Part shown: positions 1 through 6,343 of the stretch, one piece after another | How the letters are laid out: the number at the start of each line of letters is the position of its first letter | Position numbering within the stretch: position 1 is the stretch's first letter | NCBI GenBank assembly: GCA_021778375.1 | Contig: JAJYCM010000007.1 | Location: 1 to 24,953, forward strand | Source: Bacteroidota bacterium | GTDB lineage: Bacteria; Bacteroidota; Ignavibacteria; Ignavibacteriales; Ignavibacteriaceae | Reading direction: 5' to 3' | Length of the DNA stretch: 24,953 nucleotides | The notes under the pieces: model-generated | Seen by the model: the letters and a program-made list of their open reading frames with translations, nothing else | The model's database searches: none | Told to the model about the DNA's origin: nothing | Translations under genes and position numbers: made by a program

Positions 1-85
1 AAAGGTATTTTTACTGAAAAAATGTTTTGATTTCTGCTCATAATCAAAGTCCAAAAATTAGATTTCCGCCTTTTTAGAACGGATT

Positions 86-109
86 CTTTATTTTTTTGCA
101 AAAATAAAG
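86..109. terminator. AT-rich perfect hairpin, possible end of an upstream gene
   Basis: A perfect 10-bp inverted repeat (arms 86-95 and 100-109, CTTTATTTTT / AAAAATAAAG) with a 4-base loop lies in the gene-free first 250 bases. The stem is entirely A/T apart from its base pair at the foot, so it would be weak RNA. It could mark the 3' end of a gene lying left of the window. The call rests only on symmetry. Confidence 0.3.
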
Positions 110-132
110 ATAAATTATTTTTAATAAAATGC

Positions 133-173
133 CAAGTGACATTGACACTTGACTTTTAATCCAAAAATATTAA
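133..173 (+). promoter_or_regulatory. Hairpin and TTGACA-like promoter region upstream of the OmpA-family gene
   Basis: CAAGTG (133-138) and CACTTG (146-151) form a 6-bp perfect inverted repeat with a 7-base spacer. Overlapping it are TTGACA (142-147) and TTGACT (149-154), which would serve as -35 elements, with AT-rich possible -10 sequences around 165-173. No good -10 is seen at exact spacing, so the promoter call is tentative. The rest of 1-251 is AT-rich with no gene on either strand. Confidence 0.25.
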
Positions 174-251
174 CTTTAAACAAAACTTTATATCAATTTA
201 TAAGTTATAGTATTGTAACATTTTATTTATACAATTATAGGAAGGTGAAAA

Positions 252-1394
252 ATGAAAAAGTATTTTATTGTAATGTTGTTTTCTTTCTCCATTCTGCTTG
301 CCGGCAATTTATTTGCTCAGCAAACGACTTCAAAATATGATTGGCTAGCTCAAAATAGTTGGAATTTTGGGTTTGGCTTTACTTATCCAAGATATATTAG
401 TTTTAACTCATACTCTAATGATAAATTGGGTACTCAATTTGGAGGATACCTGTCCATCCAAAGAAACTTTACCGAACATGTCGGTTTAAGGTTAGAAGGC
501 AATTATATTTTTCTCAAAGACACAAGAGATAATATTAAGAATAATGTTCTAGAAGCTAATTTTGATTTGATTTATTATCTTGTGCCCGCCGAGTTTATCT
601 CACCTTATCTCGGAGTAGGAATTGGTGGATTCTCGAATTCAATTACAGGCTCATCTATAGCAAATCTAAATAAAAATCATATCGATTATCAAATGAATCT
701 TTTGTTTGGAGCTGAGTGGGGACTTAGCCCGGATTGGAAAATAAAAACCGAAATTGATTATCATACACCTTCCACAAACTCATTTGATGGAGTTTATGGA
801 ACAATTGGGAATGGTCTATTAGGCGGTAATTTGGATTCATATATGACATTTGATATTGGCGCTGTTTATTATTTTGGTAAAGGACCTCAATCTCACTTGT
901 CTGATATGTATGATGGCGTAGGTACAGTTGATTATGGAAAAATAGAAAATATAGTTAAGAAATATCAAACCCAACCTACGGAAGTTGATTACAATAGGAT
1001 CGAAGATATTGTTAAGAAGAATACTCCTGCTGTTGTAAACAGCGCTCCTGCTCCAACTAATTGGGTTCTGATTGGAGTTAATTTTGATTTTAATAAAGCT
1101 ACACTCAAACCCGAATCAATGCCGATTCTTTACAATGCTGCAGAAACATTGCTGCAGAACCCCGGTGTAAATGTTGAAATTCAAGGATATACCGACAATA
1201 TCGGTTCCGATAAATACAATAAAAAATTGTCGCTTAAAAGAGCCGAAGCGGTGAAACAATTCTTGGTTGCCAAGGGTGTAGCTGCTACCAGATTAACTAC
1301 TGCCGGATTGGGTGAAGAAAATCCGATTGATTCAAATAAGACGGCTGAGGGAAGAGCCTTAAACAGAAGAATTGAGTTTAAGGTAATTAAATAA
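252..1394 (+). CDS. OmpA-family outer-membrane protein, beta-barrel plus peptidoglycan-binding domain
   Basis: Structural outer-membrane protein of 380 residues that should tether the outer membrane to peptidoglycan. Residues 1-22 are a signal peptide ending LFA before Gln23. Residues about 30-210 are rich in alternating aromatic and glycine strands (porin-like barrel, ending YYFGKG). A linker at 226-263 holds two 19-residue repeats starting VDYGKIE and VDYNRIE. Residues about 270-380 are the OmpA C-terminal domain, with the GYTDNIG motif (Asp315) and LSLKRAEAV (Arg330), the positions that bind diaminopimelate in this family, and a terminal NRRIEF. The start at 252 is supported by the signal peptide and by AGGAAGG at 239-245. 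It stands alone, followed by a strong hairpin. The exact barrel type is not determined. Confidence 0.9.
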   Translation: MKKYFIVMLFSFSILLAGNLFAQQTTSKYDWLAQNSWNFGFGFTYPRYISFNSYSNDKLGTQFGGYLSIQRNFTEHVGLRLEGNYIFLKDTRDNIKNNVLEANFDLIYYLVPAEFISPYLGVGIGGFSNSITGSSIANLNKNHIDYQMNLLFGAEWGLSPDWKIKTEIDYHTPSTNSFDGVYGTIGNGLLGGNLDSYMTFDIGAVYYFGKGPQSHLSDMYDGVGTVDYGKIENIVKKYQTQPTEVDYNRIEDIVKKNTPAVVNSAPAPTNWVLIGVNFDFNKATLKPESMPILYNAAETLLQNPGVNVEIQGYTDNIGSDKYNKKLSLKRAEAVKQFLVAKGVAATRLTTAGLGEENPIDSNKTAEGRALNRRIEFKVIK

Positions 1395-1415
1395 TATTAG
1401 AATAAAATAATATTT

Positions 1416-1446
1416 TTAAGGGGTCTCAAATTTTGAGATCCCTTAA
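1416..1446. terminator. Strong palindromic terminator after the OmpA-family gene
   Basis: Arms 1416-1430 and 1431-1446 pair as TTAAGGGGTCTCAAA with its complement; one G-U wobble is the only non-Watson-Crick pair, and the loop is very short. It begins 21 bases after the stop codon. The flanks are T-rich on the left and only modestly T-rich on the right. The symmetry would let it work in both directions, but there is no opposing gene. Confidence 0.65.
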
Positions 1447-1495
1447 TATATTAATAATCAATAACGCCTCTAATAATTCTAATGTCAAACCAAGT

Positions 1496-1556
1496 AGAAT
1501 AATGGAATATTTGAATATTTGAATATTTCTCACTTTTATTCCATTCCATTTATTCT
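1496..1556. repeat. TGGAAT-type hairpin repeat, copy 1
   Basis: The left arm AGAATAATGGAAT (1496-1508) pairs with ATTCCATTTATTCT (1543-1556) with one bulged base. Between them lie short GAATATTT repeats. The same motif in a longer hairpin occurs at 22423-22498, so this looks like a dispersed intergenic element rather than chance. No gene lies inside it. It sits between the terminator of the upstream gene and the pyr leader. Confidence 0.5.
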
Positions 1557-1574
1557 TCTTCTACCTAATATTTT

Positions 1575-1712
1575 GCCAATTTTGTCACGCTTTAGTCTTT
1601 TTCCCTAACTTTTCTCCATTTCTACCAGGCTTCTACCAAGACAATGACAAGCCTCCACTTGGCCTATAATTCTTATCTAAAAATTGCAGAAAAACTAGTG
1701 TGACAAAATGGC
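1575..1712. repeat. Long-range inverted repeat GCCAATTTTGTCAC / GTGACAAAATGGC
   Basis: GCCAATTTTGTCAC at 1575-1588 and GTGACAAAATGGC at 1700-1712 are reverse complements with one base missing in the right copy, 111 bases apart. The interior has no open frame of note. They could be ends of a small non-autonomous element or two binding half-sites. The rest of 1713-1910 shows only a 20-codon ATG frame (1801-1863), which I do not consider a gene. Confidence 0.4.
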
Positions 1713-1912
1713 CGATACTTATTCACCTAAGTATAACTTTGGACAGATTTTTCGTTGTAAAGCACTAAATGCTGCCTTCAATAATAATGAAGGATAATTA
1801 ATGACTTTTAGAAAGCTATTTGGAAAGTTTTATCAAACTGGGGCATCAAAAAATATAGTTTAGAGATTGCGATTCCTCAAGTAATTTTATGCTTTACTTT
1901 TAGATTTATTAT

Positions 1913-2047
1913 GGTTAATTTTATTAAAGGAATGAAAATTAACCTTTAACTCTGTCCCGAGAGATGGAAAAGGATGAAGATGGAATTAAATAAAAAAATT
2001 ATAAGGTAACCTCCAAGGAAAATTTTTCCACGGAGGATTTTTTTTAT
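1913..2047 (+). promoter_or_regulatory. PyrR-dependent attenuator leader of the pyr operon
   Basis: The segment 1943-1973 fits the anti-antiterminator hairpin bound by PyrR: lower stem CCTTT (1943-1947) / AAAGG (1969-1973), an upper stem TGTC (1953-1956) / GATG (1963-1966) and the hexaloop CCGAGA (1957-1962), which agrees with the family loop CNGNGA. It is followed by an intrinsic terminator (2010-2045) directly before pyrR. In Bacillus, UMP-bound PyrR stabilises this loop so the terminator forms; the same logic is inferred here. Two other hairpins upstream (1913-1922/1935-1944 and 1924-1930/1943-1949) share bases with the PyrR loop and would compete with it. An explicit antiterminator pairing was not found by eye. 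A weak promoter candidate is TTTACT (1893-1898) with TAATTT (1916-1921). Confidence 0.8.
2010..2045 (+). terminator. Attenuator terminator that also contains the pyrR ribosome-binding site
   Basis: CCTCC (2010-2014) pairs with GGAGG (2032-2036) and GGAAAA (2017-2022) with TTTTCC (2024-2029), separated by a 2x2 mismatch. A run of eight T follows at 2038-2045. The right arm GGAGG is also the only Shine-Dalgarno sequence in front of the pyrR start at 2048 (11-base spacing), so folding would both end transcription and hide the ribosome site. Confidence 0.85.
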
Positions 2048-2593
2048 ATGAATATAAAATCAAAATTAGTAGATCAAAATGGGCTTGAGAGAATTGTAAC
2101 CAGAATAGCACATGAGATTCTTGAACGTAATAAAGGTTCCAAGAATCTTGTGCTGATGGGTATGAGAACTCGCGGGGAATATCTTGCCAAGAGACTATTT
2201 GAAAAGATCAAAGAAATCGAAAAGATAGAGCTTCCTTTTGGTATTTTGGACGTTACCTTATACCGCGATGATTTTAGAGTCCGCCTTAAACAGCCCGAAG
2301 TATCGGTATCGAATATTACTTTCAATATAAATGAAAAAGATATCATCCTTGTTGATGATGTGCTTTTCACTGGACGTACAGTTAGATCAGCACTAAATGC
2401 TATAATGGATATGGGCAGACCAAACACGATCCAACTTTTTGTCTTAGTAGATCGCGGACATCGTGAACTTCCGATTCGTGCAGATTATGTTGGGAAAAAT
2501 ATCCCTACTTCCATTAATGAAGAAGTAAAAGTCAAAATGTCAGAAGTTGACGGTGAAGATGCAATTTATTTAATGGAAATGGAAAACAATTAA
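2048..2593 (+). CDS. pyrR: PyrR, pyrimidine operon regulator / uracil phosphoribosyltransferase
   Basis: RNA-binding attenuation protein with uracil phosphoribosyltransferase activity (uracil + PRPP to UMP). The 181-residue length is normal for the family. The PRPP-binding motif IILVDDVLFTGRTV is at residues 99-112. The conserved GMRTRGEYLAKRL segment is at 38-50, and the C-terminal part has RGHRELPIRADYVGKN, typical of PyrR rather than of plain Upp enzymes. The start at 2048 follows GGAGG in the leader hairpin. The gene is first of pyrR-pyrB-pyrC (11 and 10 bases between genes), which together with the PyrR-binding element just upstream strongly supports a working autoregulator and not merely a salvage enzyme. 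Confidence 0.95.
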   Translation: MNIKSKLVDQNGLERIVTRIAHEILERNKGSKNLVLMGMRTRGEYLAKRLFEKIKEIEKIELPFGILDVTLYRDDFRVRLKQPEVSVSNITFNINEKDIILVDDVLFTGRTVRSALNAIMDMGRPNTIQLFVLVDRGHRELPIRADYVGKNIPTSINEEVKVKMSEVDGEDAIYLMEMENN

Positions 2594-2604
2594 ACAAATG
2601 AGAA

Positions 2605-3531
2605 ATGATTATGCCTTTATCTAACAGACATTTGTTAGGCCTACAAGGGGTTCCAAAAGAAGATATTCAATTAATTCTAGACACTGCATCCACGTTTAGG
2701 GAAGTGTTGGAAAGACCAATTAAAAGGGTTCCTACACTACAAGGAAAAACAGTTGTTAATCTTTTTTATGAAAGCTCCACAAGGACAAGAATTTCATTTG
2801 AGCTAGCGGAAAAGAGATTGTCGGCAGATTCAATAAATTTTGCTGTCTCTGCAAGTAGCGTCAGCAAAGGAGAATCGTTTAAAGATACAATAAAAAATAT
2901 TGAGGCGATGAAAGTTGATATGGTTGTTGTTAGGCATTCCGCTGCAGGGACGCCTCTTTATTTGACTAAAATCTCAGATGCTAATATTATTAATGCTGGC
3001 GATGGAATACACGAACATCCGACTCAAGGATTGCTAGATATGTATTCCATTAGAGAAAAACTTAGAAAAATTGAAGGACTGAAAGTGTGCATTGTTGGCG
3101 ATGTCGCCCATAGCAGAGTCGCATTATCTAATATCTATGGTTTAAAAACAATGGGTGCAGAAGTCTCTGTATGCGGTCCTTCTACAATGATTCCTAAAAA
3201 TATTGAAGACCTCGGAGTTAAAGTAATTTATAATATTGATGAAGCTATTCAGGAAAATGATGTTTTAAATGTCTTGCGTATTCAACTTGAAAGAAAAGCG
3301 CGGGAATATTTTCCATCTATCAGAGAATATGCAAAATATTTCGGAATTACTGAGGAACGCCTGGAAAAAAACGGTAAGGATATTTTAATTCTTCACCCCG
3401 GTCCAATCAACCGCGGCGTTGAGCTATCTTCCGGCGTAGCCGACGGTTTGAATCAAATAATATTGAAACAAGTTACTAATGGCGTAGCAGTTAGAATGGC
3501 TGTTTTGTACTTACTTGGAACTTTGAATTAG
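2605..3531 (+). CDS. pyrB: Aspartate carbamoyltransferase catalytic subunit
   Basis: Second step of de novo pyrimidine synthesis in the cytoplasm: carbamoyl phosphate + aspartate to carbamoyl aspartate. The 308 residues match the usual catalytic chain length. The carbamoyl-phosphate motif SSTRTR lies at 57-62, SKGES around 87-91, HPTQ at 138-141 and HPGPINRG at 264-271. The start at 2605 (MIMPLSN) could equally be the Met two codons on, at 2611; there is no clear Shine-Dalgarno sequence, fitting translational coupling to pyrR, whose stop is 11 bases upstream. No pyrI regulatory-subunit gene is seen next to it, so control is probably at the level of the PyrR leader. Confidence 0.95.
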   Translation: MIMPLSNRHLLGLQGVPKEDIQLILDTASTFREVLERPIKRVPTLQGKTVVNLFYESSTRTRISFELAEKRLSADSINFAVSASSVSKGESFKDTIKNIEAMKVDMVVVRHSAAGTPLYLTKISDANIINAGDGIHEHPTQGLLDMYSIREKLRKIEGLKVCIVGDVAHSRVALSNIYGLKTMGAEVSVCGPSTMIPKNIEDLGVKVIYNIDEAIQENDVLNVLRIQLERKAREYFPSIREYAKYFGITEERLEKNGKDILILHPGPINRGVELSSGVADGLNQIILKQVTNGVAVRMAVLYLLGTLN

Positions 3532-3541
3532 CGGAGTAAAA

Positions 3542-4834
3542 ATGAAAATTATCCTAAAAAATGTTTCACTTTTTCATCCGGTACAAAAAATTGATGAAAA
3601 GGAAATAGATATTCTTCTTACTGATGGTGTCATTTCAAAAATCGGGAAAATAAATCCTGAAGAAATTTCCGGGGCTAAGGTTTTTGATCTTTCAAACAAA
3701 CACATCGTACCTGGTTTTTTTGATATGCATGTCCATTTAAGAGAGCCGGGAAGGGAAGATGAAGAAACAGTGCAATCGGGCTGTAATGCCGCTGCTAACG
3801 GCGGTTTTACCGGAATTGCTTGTATGCCGAATACTGAGCCGGCAATCGATTCCGCCGAGGTGGTAAGTTTTATTAAGAAGCAATCAAAAGATCACCTAGT
3901 TGATGTCGAAGTTATCGGAGCTGCAACTTTGGGTCGTAAGGGAGAATATATTTCCCCTATGGCTGAACTTTATGAAGCTGGTGTCGTTGGCTTTTCGGAT
4001 GACGGTGTCGCAATAAAAACTTCAGGAATTTTGAAACGGGCTTTTGAATATTCTAAAATGTACAATATTCCGATCATAGAACACTGCGAAGATGAGACTT
4101 TATCAGGCGGAGCTATGAATGAAGGTCTCAACTCGACTATGCTTGGTTTGCCCCCTATTCCATCTGTAGCTGAAGAATTAATTGTAATTAGAGATATCTT
4201 GCTTGCGGAATATACCGGCGGAAAAATTCATATTGCTCATTTAAGTACAAAAAAGTCAGTCGAAATGGTCCGCGAAGCAAAACGAAAAGGAATTTCTGTA
4301 ACTTCCGAGGTTACGCCCCATCATTTTACTTTGATCGATGACTCACTAAAAATTTATGATACAAATTTCAAGATGAACCCACCATTAAGGACTAAAGCCG
4401 ATGTTGATGAAATACTTCTTGGGTTAAAGGACGGAACAATTGATTGTATTGCTAGTGACCACGCACCTCATTCCGCCGAAGAAAAGGAAGCAGAGTTTGA
4501 ACATGCACCAAATGGAATTACGGGACTGGAAACCCAAGTAGGATTGGCATTAACAGAATTATATCACAAAAAAATAATTACCCTCGGACAACTTATTGAA
4601 AAACTGTCCATCAATCCAAGGAAAATATTAAATCTGCCAGTTCCGAATTTTGAAGTAGGACAAATAGCGAATTTTACAATCCTTGATTTAACTGAAATCT
4701 TTACCTTTGACATTAATAGATCAAAAAGCAAATCTAAAAATTCTCCGTTCGATAAAAGACTACTTACTGGAAAAGCACTGGGAGTAATTAACAAATCAAA
4801 AATGTTTTACCAGGATGAATTCTTGAATTTATGA
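3542..4834 (+). CDS. pyrC: Dihydroorotase, class I type
   Basis: Third step of UMP synthesis: cyclises carbamoyl aspartate to dihydroorotate. The protein has 430 residues, the usual size of the long (class I) form. Metal-site residues are visible: DMHVHLREPGRED with His63 and His65, an Asp pair at 153-154 in FSDDGVAIKT, His181 in HCED, His233 in IAHLS and Asp306 in ASDHAPHS. GGAG at 3533-3536 precedes the ATG. It follows pyrB by 10 bases and ends the visible pyr genes; the remaining pathway genes (carAB, pyrD, pyrE, pyrF) are not in the window. The 3' spacer has a small TTTGTA/TACAAA inverted repeat (4854-4884) and a T-rich tract but no convincing terminator. Confidence 0.95.
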   Translation: MKIILKNVSLFHPVQKIDEKEIDILLTDGVISKIGKINPEEISGAKVFDLSNKHIVPGFFDMHVHLREPGREDEETVQSGCNAAANGGFTGIACMPNTEPAIDSAEVVSFIKKQSKDHLVDVEVIGAATLGRKGEYISPMAELYEAGVVGFSDDGVAIKTSGILKRAFEYSKMYNIPIIEHCEDETLSGGAMNEGLNSTMLGLPPIPSVAEELIVIRDILLAEYTGGKIHIAHLSTKKSVEMVREAKRKGISVTSEVTPHHFTLIDDSLKIYDTNFKMNPPLRTKADVDEILLGLKDGTIDCIASDHAPHSAEEKEAEFEHAPNGITGLETQVGLALTELYHKKIITLGQLIEKLSINPRKILNLPVPNFEVGQIANFTILDLTEIFTFDINRSKSKSKNSPFDKRLLTGKALGVINKSKMFYQDEFLNL

Positions 4835-4980
4835 GCACATTTCAAAATATATTTTTGTACAAGATGTTCATTATAGTATACAAATAATAAGCTGTTCTTT
4901 CTTTTTTTGAATAAACTTAACCAATTTGTTTGGCATCTATTTTGATTTTAATGTCTATAACAATTTCTTATGGTATCCAA

Positions 4981-5790
4981 ATGAGAAAAATTATATTATT
5001 TACATCCGCATTCTTATCAATTTTTATTCTTGCTTCTTGTAATAAGGTTAATCCCGTAATGAATAACCAACCACCTTCACCTCCCACTGGTGTTCAGGTT
5101 ATAAACGGAGATAATACAGTGGAAATTACCTGGAATAAGAATCCGGAAAGCGATATTGCCGGGTATAATGTATATTATGCCCTGAGTTATAATGGAAAGT
5201 ACACCTTAATTGGTACAACAAAAAATAATTATTATGATGATAACGGTGCTCAAAACAGCATCACAATTTATTACGCCGTTACTGCTTATGATTTTAATGG
5301 AAATGAAAGCGCATTAAGCCCCGATAACGTAAGTGCTACTCCGCGCCCAGAAGGTTTTAATGAGACAGTTTTCGATTATAGGAACTTCCCTAATACCGGT
5401 GGATTTTCATTTACAACCTTTAGTGATGTGGCATATAATGATTCTACAGCCGATTTCTTTTTTGAAAATTATAATGGAAGCTTTTATATAGATGTTTGGA
5501 CTGATTCCGATATTCAGGATATGGGACCGACTAACAATATTTATGATATTAGCTATGCTCCTACTTCTGGTTGGTCCCCGACAAAAGATGCTGCCGCTAT
5601 TGTTGGGCATACCTATGTAATTTGGACTTGGGACAATCACTATGCAAAAATTCGAGTTAGCAACATAACTAATGAGAGAATGGTTTTTGATTGGGCTTTT
5701 CAAGCGGTAGCTAAAAATAATCAGCTTAAACGTTCAAATATTTCCAAAGTAAGAGGCACGTTGGAAGAGTCCAAATTAAATAGGCGTTAA
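4981..5790 (+). CDS. FN3-domain lipoprotein with an unrecognised C-terminal domain
   Basis: A 269-residue exported lipoprotein. I place the start at 4981 because it gives a clean lipoprotein signal: charged MRK, a hydrophobic stretch and the lipobox LASC with Cys20. A longer in-frame reading from a TTG at 4930 only adds residues ahead of that signal. Residues about 32-122 form one fibronectin type III repeat (PPSPPTGVQV, VEITWNKNPESDIAGYNVYY, YYAVTAYDFNGNES). The remaining 145 residues are rich in aromatic and Asp residues (GHTYVIWTWDNHYAKIRV) and I do not recognise them. It is probably a surface or periplasmic binding protein. No obvious Shine-Dalgarno precedes the start. Confidence 0.8.
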   Translation: MRKIILFTSAFLSIFILASCNKVNPVMNNQPPSPPTGVQVINGDNTVEITWNKNPESDIAGYNVYYALSYNGKYTLIGTTKNNYYDDNGAQNSITIYYAVTAYDFNGNESALSPDNVSATPRPEGFNETVFDYRNFPNTGGFSFTTFSDVAYNDSTADFFFENYNGSFYIDVWTDSDIQDMGPTNNIYDISYAPTSGWSPTKDAAAIVGHTYVIWTWDNHYAKIRVSNITNERMVFDWAFQAVAKNNQLKRSNISKVRGTLEESKLNRR

Positions 5791-5805
5791 AGTAATAGAG
5801 TCGAA

Positions 5806-5841
5806 GAATTACTTTTTAACTCTTGGAGCTTCAAGTAATTC
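5806..5841. repeat. Inverted repeat after the FN3 lipoprotein gene
   Basis: GAATTACTT (5806-5814) and AAGTAATTC (5833-5841) are perfect complements with an 18-base loop, starting 16 bases after the lipoprotein stop. No T run follows the right arm, so this is either a weak terminator or an RNA-stabilising hairpin. Confidence 0.35.
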
Positions 5842-5887
5842 CAAAGTAGACTTATTTAATTTAATTACTTAAATTTGCTCAAAATAA

Positions 5888-6343
5888 ATGATAAGAAAAA
5901 AATTTCAAATATTATTAATATTTTTTACTCTTGGGATTGTTAGCTCACTAATGACTGCTCAGGAAAATAAACTAAATGATAAAGCTGAAGGAATCTATAA
6001 TCAAAATCCTGCTTTTATTTTCAGTGAAATTGAAAATGGAATTTCTGCAGGAAAAGTGAGAATTATTTCAAAATATCTAAGCGCTCAAACTTATATAAAT
6101 TTATTTAGCGGCATAACAGGATATTACAGTTCAAATCAAGCATATTACGTTCTTGTAGATTTTTTCAAATTATATCGGGTTACTTATTTTAATTTCGATA
6201 ATGTTCATACTGACGAAGGCAATCCTTTTGCTACTGGAACATATAAATATCTTTTTAGAGGAAAGCATGAAACTTCGGAAGTTTATGTCTCCTTAAAGCA
6301 TGTCGGCAAAAGATGGAAAATTACTCAGATAACTATTAACTGA
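5888..6343 (+). CDS. Small exported protein resembling DUF4783
   Basis: A 151-residue protein with a signal peptide (residues 1-24, ending MTA before Gln25). The mature part reads like the DUF4783 family common in Bacteroidota: an early ISAGKVRIISKYLS stretch, then YYSSNQAYYVLVDFFKLY, an FRGKHETSEVYVSLKHVG strand pair, and a terminal KRWKITQITIN. This is an NTF2-like layout; its function is unknown. Its TGA stop overlaps the next gene's ATG by one base (TGATG at 6341-6345), so the two are translationally coupled. That coupling suggests, without proving, that this periplasmic protein serves the sensor kinase downstream. Confidence 0.7.
   Translation: MIRKKFQILLIFFTLGIVSSLMTAQENKLNDKAEGIYNQNPAFIFSEIENGISAGKVRIISKYLSAQTYINLFSGITGYYSSNQAYYVLVDFFKLYRVTYFNFDNVHTDEGNPFATGTYKYLFRGKHETSEVYVSLKHVGKRWKITQITIN

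Noticed and set aside
1699..1740. A possible sigma-54 promoter near TGGCC
   Set aside because: No GC doublet at the required -12 position, and likewise none for the TTGGCC at about 1658.
1801..1863. 20-codon ATG frame with a weak AAGGAT ahead, upstream of pyrR
   Set aside because: Too short, no recognisable leader-peptide pattern (no codon runs), and the pyr control is already explained by the PyrR element.
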